Source: Oreohelix idahoensis (taxonomy: Eukaryota > Mollusca > Gastropoda > Stylommatophora > Oreohelicidae). From it: DNA of 64,000 nt. Within the stretch, counting starts at the first letter, position 1; each line of letters opens with the position of its first letter. A program made the position numbers and the translations under genes. Under the pieces are notes generated by a model. That model saw nothing but the letters and a program-made list of their open reading frames with translations, was not told the origin of the DNA and made no database searches. This document shows positions 34,514-45,310 of the stretch, piece after piece. The stretch is taken from assembly GCA_024509875.1 (NCBI GenBank), contig JAMPIV010006398.1:124001-188000 (forward strand), given 5' to 3'.

Positions 34514-35589
34514 CCAAGGTAGAAGTTCACACTGAAAAGGACGCACTCGAAGCAGAAGTATCTCTCCTAAAGTTCCAGCTAGCACAGCTATCACAGACCA
34601 GTTCGCCAGCACAAGAGGAGGTGCAGAGAAAGAAAGCACCATGCCAACCGCGGAAACAGCCAAAGCACGACGAGGGGGTGTGTGGGCAGGAACCTCAACT
34701 AGACCTTCTTGTATGCGAGAGTCAGGCTGTTGTCAAGGAAAGCTGTGAGCTGACAGTACCAACAAACGCAGTTGCACCAACAAGGCGACAAGGGGTTTGC
34801 AAGTGGTATAGTGTCGACAGGGGATGGGGGTTTATTACACCAGATGATGGAGGTATTGATGCATTCGTACATCAGACCAAGATCTTCAGAAAGGGATTCC
34901 GGAGTCTGGCAAGGAACGAGCAGGTATAATTTGATAGCAAACCATCTGTCCAGGGCATGGAAGCGGTCTATGTATGCGGCATTGGCGGCCAAGAATGTAA
35001 GGATAGTAGAAGGCGACCCATGGCACAGAGAAAGCCTACCAAGTTGAGGTGCTACAATTGTGGAGAGTTCTCAGACCACATTGCAGCCAAATGCCCTCAA
35101 GGCCTACTTCCGAAACGATGCTTTAAGTGCAAGTCCACAGAACATCTGATATCCGCCTGTCCCTCAAGGAGCTCTTTACCTAAACGTACTACCACAAATA
35201 GGTTGCCTTTAGGGTGCAAGCCAAGAGATGGCCGTGACAAGTGTCACCCTAAGGGCGCCGAGAAAACTGGTCGACGTTTAGGGGAGGAAACTCGTCCTAA
35301 GCAGATAGGAGGGAATGCACATCGTTGTTCAGAAGAGGAAACGCATCTTAAGCAGATTGTAGGGAATGTAAGCCACCGTCCACACAAAACGAGTGTAAAA
35401 CACGTTAGAAGCAATCCCCCTCCAAAGTCAACAGCTGCATGCACTGACAAGAAGTCACAAGCAAGCAGCGACGCTGTACAAGTAGACGAATCTTCCAAAC
35501 CACAGCAACTGCCAGCCCGACAACGTACGACGAGGAACATGAAGACCAAGAGGGTCACAAGCCGGGCTGGTACCTCCTACAGAATCTGA
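34504..35589 (+). pseudogene. LIN28-like cold-shock domain plus two CCHC knuckles in a gag-like frame
   Basis: One frame of 362 codons is broken by a single TAA at 34927-34929. Order: a short coiled coil ([17 protein letters not shown]), a basic linker, a cold-shock domain at about 34786-34998 ([20 protein letters not shown] with RNP1-like [23 protein letters not shown] with RNP2-like AFVHQ), then two zinc knuckles at about 35050-35163. Knuckle one is CYNCGEFSDHIAAKC (C-x2-C-x5-H-x4-C). Knuckle two is CFKCKSTEHLISAC (canonical C-x2-C-x4-H-x4-C), after an 8-residue linker. This domain pair and linker length are the hallmark of LIN28 RNA-binding proteins. A basic tail of about 140 residues follows and is not LIN28-like. 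The gag-like segment just upstream suggests a retroelement Gag that acquired the module. A host lin28 retrocopy is the main alternative. The CG-richer composition differs from the flanks. Confidence 0.75.
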
Positions 35590-35689
35590 GCCCCAAGCCT
35601 CGCCGCTCATAAAGAATCAGGCGCAGGGCCAACGGCGGAGAGTAGGTTGTGGGGTCCACAACAAAATCAGGCGGGAATATGTGACAGAG

Positions 35690-36147
35690 CCATCTTGTCA
35701 TCGCCATTTTGTCTGTCGTTCTCTACCTTTTTACTACAACATAGCAATTTGGCAGCCATTTTAGTGTTACTCAGTCAGGATCTAAAAATAGAACATTAGT
35801 CATATCGCTTACGGATAGCAGCCAATAAGAGAAGAGAAGCGTCCAGGCTTGCGCGTCAGTTTAAATTCTTTATCATCCTGATCGCCTGTTGCTGAGAGAG
35901 AACAAGCTATTGAGAAATACTGGTCTAGTTCAAGCATGAACATGCCTTAAATTTATTAGCAATTGAGCACTGGCTGGTTGTTTTGTTTGTTTGGTTACTT
36001 GTTTGATGTTTGTTCATTAGTTTGCTTTGTGGGTTTGGATCACTGACTGGGTTGTATGAATAAATACAGCCCCTGCCTTAGAATCAGAGTTTTATTGTTG
36101 ATCGGGTCGGTTGCGAGTGTGCAAGAAAGTAATCACATATCACAACA
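35690..36147 (+). repeat. Putative LTR downstream of the gag-like frame
   Basis: It starts TGTGACAGAG about 100 bp after the stop codon and ends near ATATCACAACA, giving TG...CA. It contains a polyadenylation signal AATAAA at 36059. No second copy was found in the window, so this is inferred from terminal form and position only. Confidence 0.35.
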
Positions 36148-36179
36148 GCATCATCATCTCTCGCCCACCCTATCACAAT

Positions 36180-36465
36180 TCTATGAAAATGTGCCTTGTA
36201 ATTCGCGGGGTTGCGGAGAAGAAAAAGAAAAGAAAGGGAAATACTACTGCTCCCTCAAGCATATCGTAAGAGACTACTAATAGGAGGTTGTTCAAGAGGC
36301 TGACAACCTAATTATCTAAATCAAATTGCTACAGCCACCACCGCTGCAAAAGAACATAAATGCTTTAAGCAGGCTTCCTGCAATGGGGCAACCTACGTCG
36401 TTAACTCTATACTCCTTAGGGAGCAAAAGGAAATGATTATGATGAAGATAATAATAACGATGATA
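36180..36465 (+). mobile_element. SINE-like element 'S'
   Basis: It shares in order TACTGCTCCCTCAAGCAT, ATCGTAAGAGACTACTAATA, GGAGGTTGTTCAAGAGGCTG, CAACCTAATTATCT, GCAGGCTTCCTGCAA and CTCCTTAGGGAGCAAAAGGA with the other copies. It ends in a GAT/AAT-rich tail. No clear box A or box B was seen, so its class is uncertain. Confidence 0.65.
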
Positions 36466-36677
36466 TGAGCATGCTACTTGTGAATAAAAAACTGAACACG
36501 GAATCAATATTTAAACAATCTGAAAAAATCAATAAACTTATCGCCATATTTACAGAAGTATTTTGTCATACAAAATACAAATAAATTATCCCACACATTT
36601 GTTGAATGATTGTACTCAACAGGGAAATGGGATATATTGAATGAATGATGGACATCCGTACAATAATAAAAGTTGTC

Positions 36678-36778
36678 AACTTAGACGTTGACAGCCGAAA
36701 GGATAGTCTGGCGCTCTCTCTTCCAAACCTCTACACCTCACGGTAGAAGGGGAACGACTAAGTAAGTAACTTAGACGT
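36678..36778 (+). mobile_element. 79-bp LINE 'B' 3' end with 11-bp target duplication
   Basis: AACTTAGACGT at 36678-36688 and 36768-36778 flanks only 79 bp, which reads GGATAGTCTGGCGCTCTCTC, then CCTCACGGTAGAAGGGGAAC, then GACTAAGTAAGT. It is the extreme 3' end of LINE 'B'. Confidence 0.85.
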
Positions 36779-36889
36779 CAAGACAATTCTACTCTATGGC
36801 TGTCAAACATGGTGAAACAGTTTTATATGCCAGTAACAAGAACAATAAAATCGTATTCTATTGTTATTTCTGTAATTAATTTAAAAAAA

Positions 36890-37025
36890 AATAATTTGTA
36901 CTTTAGTGTTTGAACAGCTAAAACAGGTAACGATAGTCCTATAGCAGTTATTGGTGGGGTGATTAGTTCCTTTCCTCGCTGCCTTTTCCATCCTTAGCTA
37001 AAAAGCAAAGTCAGATACCCATTTA
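36890..37025 (-). mobile_element. SINE body, left part (split by the RNase H LINE)
   Basis: Read on the minus strand from 41172 to 41060 and then 37025 downwards, a tRNA-like head is followed by a body with AAATGGGTATCTGACTTTGC, AGCTAAGGATGGAAAAGGCA and GCGAGGAAAGGAACTAATCA. The 13-bp AGATACCCATTTA is present on both sides of the LINE and once in the restored SINE. The left end is approximate. Confidence 0.6.
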
Positions 37026-40000
37026 AGGCTGCTTGCGAATAGTCTACTACTGGGAACTTAAACAGATTAGGGATGAGCCCACTCTCCCGTTGAACAGGTG
37101 CTAAAGTCGTAGATACTGGGCCAGAAGGCGCACCGGAAACCACAGTATCACGCAACTCGCTTTTTTTTCTATGGAGAGTACACCGTCAAATAAATCTCGT
37201 ACTGGTGCTCGCCCTGTGGAGCTCCACCAGGCAGGTGCAGTGCCGGGCTCTGAGCCTCGACAGAGCCCACCCTCAGCTACTGGAGGACCCTCTAGACCGT
37301 CTTGTGGAGTCAGCAGACGGCGGAGGAGAACTACTGACCAAAACAAAACAGAAAAAGAGAAACCCAGAGTGCCACTTGTCATGATGCACTGAAATGCAGA
37401 GGGAGTGAACAGCAAGCAGGCTGGATACAGCAAAAAGACAGAGCTGGAAAACATCTTGTATGAGAAGCAAGTCAGTGTTTGCTGTATCCAAGAGACTCAC
37501 TTGAAAGCAGATCAAACCTTTAAAATAAGGGGATATCAATGCTTCAGATCCGACAGAAAAGATAGACGAAAAGGAGGAGTACTTACTCTTGTAAGGTTTA
37601 ACATTCCTGCACACGAAAGGAAAACCTTCATGGATGGAGCAGAATATCAGCTGTTGCAGCTAAAGGTAGACAAGATGGAAATAGAACTCCTGAACTATTA
37701 CTGTCCGAACAACAAACCCCTGAGTCTCAGCACTATACAGGTACCAGCCACCAACTTTATAGCAGTTGGAGACTTTAATAGCCACTCCCAGAGCTGGGGC
37801 TATAACCATCTGGATCACAGAGGTGAAGAGGTTGAAACTTGGCAAGATGATCACTCCCTAATCCTAGTCAATAATGCCACAGATACTCCTACCTTCTACT
37901 CCAGAGGATGGCACACAACTTCAACACCAGATCTTGCCTTCTCCACACCAGATATAGCTGGATCTATTAGTAGAGAAGTAGGAGACCAACTAGGGGGAAG
38001 CGACCATCGCCCAATCTTTCTTACTGTCCAGAGTGCAACTCTCAGTATAGGCCCAGCCATTACAAGATGGAACTACAAAAAGGCCAACTGGGGTTTATTC
38101 AGGCATCAGGTGAACACGCTGCTGTCTACCCTCAAGGTACAGAACAGAGACATTAATGAAGTGGTAAAAGACTTCAACAGATGCATACTACAAGCTGCAA
38201 AAGAAACCATTCCCAAAGGATGCCGGCGTAACTACATACCATACTGGTCCAGCACACTCCAAGAACGTCATGAAGCTATGGACAGGGCTAGAAAGGACGC
38301 AGAGTCTCAGCCTTCACTTGAAACTCACAACAAATGGAAAAAGGCTGTAGCAGAGTTTCAGAGAACAAAGCTAGAAGAAAAACGGAAAAGCTGGAGAACT
38401 AAAACGGCATCGCTGAACCTTGAGAAAGACGGCAGGAAACTTTGGAGATTAGTCAAGTCTCTAAATGAAGAGCGTTCCTCACCAAGGCAGACTATCACAT
38501 TGGATGAAGGTGGCAAACTTTTCAGAGGAAAACAAGCTGCAGACTTGTTTGCTAGAAGATACTGCTCAGAAAGCAACTTACCCATTAACATAGACCATCA
38601 GAGAGAGATAAGAAAAGAAATACTGGCAACCATGGGACAGACAGATACTCCTGCCCCAATGAGGGAACCCATCACACTAGGAGAACTACAGAAGGCTATT
38701 TCCAAGCTTAAGTTTCAAAAGTCACCCGGCCCAGACAAAATCAGCAACGAAATGCTAGTAAATCTGAGCTCAGCAGCAAAGACAAAACTGCTTGAGATAT
38801 TCAACCACGGCTGGTTGAAAGGAACGGTACCCCAAGTATGGAGAGAAGCCATCACAATACCCATACTAAAGAAAGGGAAATGTAAGACCGAGGCTGCAAG
38901 TTACCGGCCAATCAGTCTCACAAGCTGTGTTGGGAAGACTATGGAGCGAATAGTCAACCACAGATTGAAATGGTATTTAGAGTCTGAGCAGATCCTGGTG
39001 CCGGAACAAGCTGGATTTAGAGAATGCTACAGTATAGAAGACCAAGTTACTTACTTGTCTCAAGCAATAGAAGATGCCTTCCAGGAGAAGAAAAAGGTCC
39101 TAACGATCTGGGTCGACTTCAAGCAGGCCTTTGACAAGGTGTGGAAAGATGGCCTCATTGCAAAACTTAGGAGAAGTGGAATCCAAGGCAACATGATGAA
39201 ATGGATCCAGTCATACTTGCATAACAGGAGAACTAGAGTCACTCTTGACGGTCTGCAGAGCAGAAAAGTGTTGCTCCATCAGGGGGTACCTCAAGGGGGA
39301 GTAATTTCCCCAACACTCTTCCTTGTTTACATCAATGACCTGGTGAAAGATCTCCCTGCAGGAGTGAAAGCTGCCTTATATGCAGATGACCTAGTACTCT
39401 GGTGCGCTGATGAAAATGTCACCACAGCAAATTATAGAATGCAGCGGGCAGCAGACATGCTAGTGTCATGGGCAGAGAAATGGCTTATCACAATAAACAC
39501 AGACAAAAACCTCCACAACACTGTTCTCCCTCGCCCCCAAGGACAAATCAGCTAACATACACCTAGGGACAACCGTGATCAAGGAAGAAAGCTACCCCAC
39601 CTATCTTGGGGTGACATTTGACCAAAGGCTTACATGGAATAAGCATATTGAAAATGCAGAAGGAAAGGCCCGAAGACGACTAGGCATACTCAGAAAATTA
39701 GCAGGTACCAACTGGGGAGCAAATGAACGAAATCTAAAGAAGATTTATAATGGAGTAATAAGACCACACTTAGAGTTTAGCTCAGCAGCATGGTCATCGG
39801 CTGCTAACTCACATCTGCAGTCTTTGGACAAGGTGCAAAATCAAGCTCTCAGGCTCATTACAGGAGCCATGAAAACTACACCAATAACAGAGATGCAGAA
39901 GGTTGCTGGATTACAGACACTGTCCCATAGAAGAGACACAAAAACCATGATCCAGATGGAAAAGTACAACAGTATGCCAATGCACCCAATGAAGGCAAGA

Positions 40001-41072
40001 CTAGATGATCTGGCATTGGGACGTCTAAAGCGTAGCAGCTTTGTGCATCGGGGGAAAAAGACTTATAAGACAGCATCAAGAAGACCTATCCATGAAGACA
40101 ACACCACTGAAGCCCACCCTATACCCTGTACCATGGGAGCAGGCCAGCAGTGCCCTCCAAATTAATACATCAGTCAGTGGTCTCACAAGTGGATATGAGT
40201 ATAATGATCTGCAAAAACGAACTGCTACATTGAGTATGATCCAAGAAAGCTATCCCGATCAATCATGGATACATGCCTATACAGATGGATCAGCAACTAA
40301 TGCTGTTAGGAATGGAGGTGCCGGTATCTTTATCTCATATCCTGACAACCACTATGAGACTAGGCACATTCCCACTGGTAAATTCTGTTCCAACTATACA
40401 GCTGAGGTTCAAGCTCTAGAGCAAGCTGCAAATATGATTTATAACACCAACTCTGACTGCCACCAGGTAGTCATCCTCACAGATGCACTGTCTGTCCTGC
40501 AAGCTCTCAAGGGTGGTAAACTCCCGCATCTGAGAAATGAACTAAACAAGGTAGCTGCCAAAAAGAGAACCATACTTCAGTGGGTACCATCTCATTGTGG
40601 TGTACCTGGAAATGAAAAGGCAGATAAACTTGCAAAAAAGGGAGGAGAATGTGAACAAGAAGATAATGAAGTCACATACTTTGAGAAAAAGAGAGCTATC
40701 CAGACTATCAGAAGAGTACAGAACCAACCCAAAGACGACTATCACACTCTCGACCGGCAGGGACAGATAACTATTTTTCGACTCAGGACAGGGCATAACA
40801 AACTGAATAAACACATGCACAAGCTACGACTGTCTGCTTCACCACTGTGCACATGTGGATTAAACGAACAAACTGCTGAGCATGTTCTACAGGACTGTCC
40901 TCTGTATGACCAGTTAAGAAAGATATACTGGCCCAATGACTCAACACTAAACTCAAAGCTTTATGGAGTTAAAGAGGAACTTCAAACAACAGTCGAATTC
41001 ATCATGAGAACTCGTCTGACGGTGTAATCATCAAAGATGCGATCGCAAGAAGAAGAAGAAGATACCCATTTA
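37013..41072 (+). mobile_element. Full-length LINE with endonuclease, RT and RNase H; 13-bp target duplication
   Basis: AGATACCCATTTA at 37013-37025 and 41060-41072 flanks a 4034-bp insertion (37026-41059). It has a leader of about 145 bp, one long coding region (37171-41027) and a short AAG-type 3' tail (AAGAAGAAGAAGAA). Gene content (APE endonuclease, RT, RNase H, terminal CCHC) places it in the I/Jockey-like group of LINEs that carry RNase H. It is inserted in a tRNA-derived SINE on the opposite strand. Confidence 0.9.
37171..41027 (+). pseudogene. LINE polyprotein: APE endonuclease, RT, RNase H, CCHC
   Basis: The frame starts with an Arg/Pro-rich N-terminus (MESTPSNKSRTGARPVELHQ). A TGA at 37390-37392 stands where endonucleases of this type have Trp (MH-stop-NAEG). 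Endonuclease boxes: VCCIQETHLKADQTF, FIAVGDFNSHSQSWGYN, LGGSDHRPIF. RT boxes: SYRPISLTSCVGKTMERIV, WVDFKQAFDKVWKDGL (motif A), QGVPQGGVISPTLFLVYIND (motif B), AALYADDLVLW (catalytic YADD). A frameshift near 39515 and another near 40060 follow. RNase H: HAYTDGSATNAVRNGGAG, SNYTAEVQALEQAANM, VVILTDALSVLQAL, WVPSHCGVPGNEKADKLAKK. Tail: CTCGLNEQTAEHVLQDCPLY (CCHC). One stop and two shifts disable an otherwise complete protein. Confidence 0.9.
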
Positions 41073-41172
41073 CAACTGGATAGGCTAGAGCGTGTCGATA
41101 CCGCGAATCGAACCCGGCATCATTGCCGAGAGAGACCAGCGTTCTAACTGTCAATCGGAAATTAAAAAAAAG
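41060..41172 (-). mobile_element. tRNA-derived SINE head, right part
   Basis: The minus strand contains a box A-like segment (TTGACAGTTAGAACGCTGG) and box B GGGTTCGATTCGC. It continues across the LINE insertion into the body at 37025-36890. Confidence 0.6.
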
Positions 41173-41279
41173 AAATGCCCCTTTCCACGTCAAAATTTAC
41201 CGGGATTGACTGCTAGACAGGCTGAGCTGTCTTCATATAAATACGGGTAAATATCTCCTTAGGTTAGAGAACCATTGGC

Positions 41280-42420
41280 ATCATTACTTCCCTGTTGGCT
41301 CCTTATGGAGCATGGGGTAACTGCTAATAGTACTTCCAGGAAGTCTGCACATTAATGAGCGATTGAAATTGTTGTTTCTGTATGTTTTATATGATGAGAT
41401 GGACAGTATCATGCACAACCTCATGTACCATATACAACCTCTTGTACCGTATACAACCTGATGTACCATATACAACCTCATGTACCATATACAAACTCAT
41501 GTACCATATACAACCTTTTGTAATATATACAAACATCTTGTACCATATACAACCTCTTGTACCATATACAACCTCTTGTACCATATACAACCTTTTGGAA
41601 TATATACAACCTCATGTACCATATACAACCTCATGTACCATATACAACCTCATGTACCATATACAACCTCTTGTACCATATACAAATATATACAACCTCT
41701 TGTACCATATACAACCTCATGTACCATATACAACCTCTTGTAATATATACAACCTCTTGTACCATATACAACCTCTTGTGCCATAGACAACCTCTTGTAT
41801 CATATACAACCTCATGCACCATATACAACCTCTTGTACCATATACAACCTCATGTACCATATACAACCTTTTGTAATATATACAACCTCTTGTACCATAT
41901 ACAACCTTATGTACCATATACAACCTTTTGTAATATATACAACCTCTTGTACCATATACAACCTCATGTACCATATACAACCTCTTGTAATATATACAAC
42001 CTCCTGTACCATATACAACCTCTTGTACATATACAACCTCATGTATCATATACAACCTTTTGTAATATATACAACCTCTTGTACCATATACAACCTCATG
42101 TATCATATACAACCTTTTGTAATATATACAACCTCTTGTACCATATACAACCTCATGTACCATATACAACCTCTTGTAATATATACAACCTCATGTACCA
42201 TATACAACCTCTTGTACCATATACAACCTCATGTACCATATACAACCTCATGTACCATATACAACCTCATGTACCATATACAACCTCATGTACCATATAC
42301 AACCTCATGTTAGTCGCCTCTTGCGGACTTCTTGAGGGAGCATTAGTCTTATTATTTCTTTGTCTCAAAGGCCCCCCCCCCCCTACCGGGCGGGAGGGGG
42401 AGCTATAAGGGGCCAGGGTC
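41280..42420 (-). mobile_element. SINE-like element 'S' with a 900-bp internal minisatellite
   Basis: The right flank of the array, read on the minus strand, gives the 5' part of 'S' (GGGCCTTTGAGACAAAGAA, AATGCTCCCTCAAGAAGTCC, GCAAGAGGCGACTAACATGA). The left flank gives its 3' part (CATCTCATCATATAAAACAT, GTGCAGACTTCCTGGAAG, CATGCTCCATAAGGAGCC). The 19-bp array between them replaces the short ATGAGGTTGTGTATGAGGCT stretch found in normal copies. Confidence 0.75.
41409..42309. repeat. 19-bp minisatellite, about 47 copies
   Basis: The unit is TGTACCATATACAACCTCT with variants CTCATG, CTCTTG and TTTTGTAATATA. From about 41830 to 42190 three variants alternate regularly, giving a 57-bp higher-order unit. 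Long open frames on both strands are a by-product of the repeat and are not genes. Confidence 0.93.
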
Positions 42421-42429
42421 AAGAGTGGT

Positions 42430-43105
42430 GGCACTCAAATTTACCAACGCGAGAAATTATTCAGTGAAATTTAACACGGAAGGCCGCAGACGGCAATTAG
42501 TCTAGAAAGATGAGCAGACAGAAGAACGTAAAGAAAGTTCCATAGTAGATAATGTTTGTAGGAGAGTAAAGTGTTAGAGCTCACTTATACTAAGTCTCAG
42601 CTTCAAGAAGGAAGGAATTTGACTGGTTTCCTTCTTTTTTACATTTGTATTCATTAACTCACGAGAAGAGTCAGTTTCCTGTGTTTACAGCTGGGTGGAC
42701 TGGTTTCGAACACAAACCCTTTACAGTAATAAACAAGAGCTCTAACTTCTCTACCATGCGGACGCCCAAAAATACAGTATAAAAACAGACCAACAAAGCT
42801 TACGAAAAGAGAAATAAGAGGCAACCTATACTCATAATGTGCAACAAAGATAGCAGTTTACTTGGAATATTAATGAGCAATTTTACAGTTACAAAACCAA
42901 TCTTAATCAAGACAAAAAAAAAAACAAATTCAAACAAGTCATAAATAGACATAGAGTGACTTAAAATTAGACAAAACCAATCATAACTTTTACAATTACA
43001 TAGCTAAAGAAAACTATTTACTAAAGTTAGTCTTTCACATTTAGTTTTGAATTAACGAAGATTTGACGAGAGTTATAATACAACTAGACAGTTAAGAGTA
43101 GCGGC
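42430..43105. other. No recognisable gene
   Basis: AT-rich sequence between the minisatellite-bearing element and the trinucleotide repeat. No motif or terminal repeat was found. Confidence 0.35.
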
Positions 43106-43249
43106 CTTAGAACAAGTGAAGATAAAGACGAAGATGGAATGAAAGATGAAGAAGGAGCGGAAGAAAGTTAGGGAGAAGAAACAGATGTGGAAAACAAGAA
43201 CAGAAGAGTGTAGCAGCAACAAATTTAGTTATTGTAGTAATAGTAAAAA

Positions 43250-44650
43250 TAGTGATGGTTACAGTAATAGTAGCTGTAGTAGTATGATAGTAGTTGTAGA
43301 TGTAGACGTGTAATAATAGTAGTAGATGTAGACGTGTAATAATAGTAGTAGATGTAGACGTAGTAATAGTGGTAGTAGATGTAAACGTATTATTAGTAGT
43401 AATAGATGTAGACATAATAGTAATAGTAGTAGTAGATGTAGACGTAGTAATAGTGGTAGTAGATGTAAACGTATTAGTTGTAGTAATAGATGTAGACATA
43501 TTAGTAATAGTAGTAGTAGATGTAGACGTAGTAATAGTGGTAGTAGATGTAAACGTATTAGTTGTAGTAATAGATGTAGACATATTAGTAATAGTAGTAG
43601 TAGATGTAGACGTAGTAGTAGTAGATGTAGGCGTAGTTGTAGTACAAGTAGTAGTAGTTGTAGACGTAGTAGCAGTAGATGTAGGCGTAGCAGTAGTATT
43701 AGTAGTAGTAGTAATGGTGTCACCAGCAGTATGAGTAGTTGTAGCAATATTACAATTAGTAATAGTTGTAGATGTAGATGTCACAGTAGTAATATTTGCA
43801 TTAGGAGAAGAAGCTGAGGCAGAAAAAGTAGTAGTAGTAATAGCAGCAGAAGTACCAGAAATAGTAATCGTAGCAGTGCTAGCTATGATAGTAATAGCAG
43901 TATTAGAGGTAATAATAGCAACTGTTGCAGCAACTTGAATAGTAGTGATAGTAATAGTAGTTGTAGTACAGTTGACATTCAAAAATCCGGCCATCGATAA
44001 TCCGGTTCCTTCAGTTTTCCGGAATGGATTTCGGAGCGCATTTTTTAATTTACCTCGTTGGCGCGCCACTGTTTTCTGGAGCCGTTTATGTTTTGATGCA
44101 GCTGTTTGGGTCTTGCTTGCACGTGTTAACAGGCATTCCTGCTCATTCCTTCTCATTTTATCATTTATTTGCTGCTGTATAGCCCCATTATGGATTCAGC
44201 AAATAAAAGAAGTGGTGTAAAACGTAAACATTTGATTTTCTTTCTTTAAAGGACTGTACAGGTAGTCATTTTCTGTTAAATATATAAAGCATATATAACC
44301 CAAAAAAATCCGGCATTTTCAACAATCCGGCACTCCTCAGGTCCGGAGGTTGCCGGATTTTTGAATGTCAACTGTAGTAGTAATAGTAGTAGTAGAATTA
44401 GAAGTAGTAATGTTAGCAGTAGCAGAAGTGGAGGTAGTAGTAGCATCAGCAATATATTCTAGTAGCTGGAGTAGTAGTATTAGTGTTTGTGGTGGTAGTA
44501 GTTGTCATTTGTTGTAGTAGTAGTAGTAATTATAGTTTTAGCAGTTGTGGTAATATTAATGATACAATAGCTGTAGTAGTAGTAGAAGCAGTAATAGTAG
44601 TTGCAGTGGTGTTAGTAGTGGTAGTATTAGTGAAAGTATTAGTGGTAATA
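43250..44650. repeat. Degenerate (AGT)n-derived repeat with an 84-bp higher-order unit
   Basis: The sequence is built of AGT/AAT/GAT-type triplets. The phrase GATGTAAACGTATTAG recurs at 84-bp spacing (GTAAAC at 43381, 43465 and 43549). Because the period is a multiple of three, one minus-strand frame reads as a Ser/Thr/Ile-rich string of 349 codons, which is not taken as a gene. A pogo/Tigger MITE is inserted at 43969-44374. Confidence 0.8.
43967..44376 (+). mobile_element. pogo/Tigger-like MITE with 23-bp terminal inverted repeats
   Basis: The 406-bp element (43969-44374) has perfect 23-bp inverted ends starting CAGTTGACATTCAAAAATCC and is flanked by TA on both sides, inside the trinucleotide repeat. 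Near 44190 the plus strand encodes MDSANKRSGVKRKH, which looks like the start of a pogo-type transposase before a stop. The ends resemble known Tigger termini (CAGTTGAC...). Most of the transposase is missing. Confidence 0.85.
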
Positions 44651-45130
44651 TTAGTAAATTAAAAACATAAAAAAGATAAAGACACAGAAATAAAAGTGAA
44701 AGTGAAGATGAAAAAAAGAAGAAAAAAAAATGCAGACTAAAACAAAAGGAAAGAAAGAAAAACAAAGACTGCGGCAAGACAAAGAAAAAGAAGCCCAAAA
44801 AGATAAACAAACGGAAGAATGAAAATGTTTTTGTAAATCTGCATTTCTCTTTTTTTTGTGTGACATCAGACTATAAAAATGGCTTCCTGTTGTGATAACA
44901 TAGCATCAACATAATCTTTTGCGCCGTTTGGCTTCTGATTCTCAGACATTTTTTGTCCTGTCAGCAACTAATTAAAGATTAATCTGGGTGCAATACTCAG
45001 GGGGAGTGAGAGAGAACAGTTGCAGTAATCCCGTGTCACGTGAACTCATTTATTTCGAAGATTTAACCGGTGATTTTTGTAAATAAACACAAGCAAACAC
45101 ACACACACTTCGTTGTACCAAATGTCTGTT
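44650..45130. other. Purine-rich then plain sequence, no gene
   Basis: 44660-44820 is A/G-rich (GAAAGAAAG-type). The rest shows no motif. Confidence 0.4.
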
Positions 45131-45310
45131 TGTCTGGGAGGAACCACAGAAATAATAGGCCTATTTCTCCCTCATTCATGATGCGGCTGCTAATACGTGC
45201 TTGTGCTTGAGGCTGCCAACCTCATCATGAAAAACATACTGCAACAGGCACCACTTCTGTACGGGTATGGCTGCTTTGATGTAGGCTGTCTACAAGGAAC
45301 CAACCGCAGC
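45131..45310 (+). mobile_element. SINE-like element 'S', partial
   Basis: Shared landmarks are CTCCCTCATTCATGATG, GTGCTTGAGGCTGCCAACCT, CATCATGAAAAACATACTGC and a short 3' part. The 5' and 3' ends are diverged. Confidence 0.55.

Noticed and set aside
34504..35589. Functional host lin28 gene
   Set aside because: There is an in-frame stop in the cold-shock domain, no introns, a gag-like upstream segment, a non-LIN28 basic tail and a possible LTR downstream. A dead retroelement-borne copy fits better.
41382..42408. Long frames on both strands (for example 283 and 172 codons) with YHIQPLVPYTTS-type repeats
   Set aside because: They are products of the 19-bp minisatellite and do not represent a protein family.
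43107..44156. 349-codon Ser/Thr/Ile-rich minus-strand frame
   Set aside because: It is a translated degenerate triplet repeat that runs across a MITE boundary. No secretion signal or start context supports a mucin-like gene.
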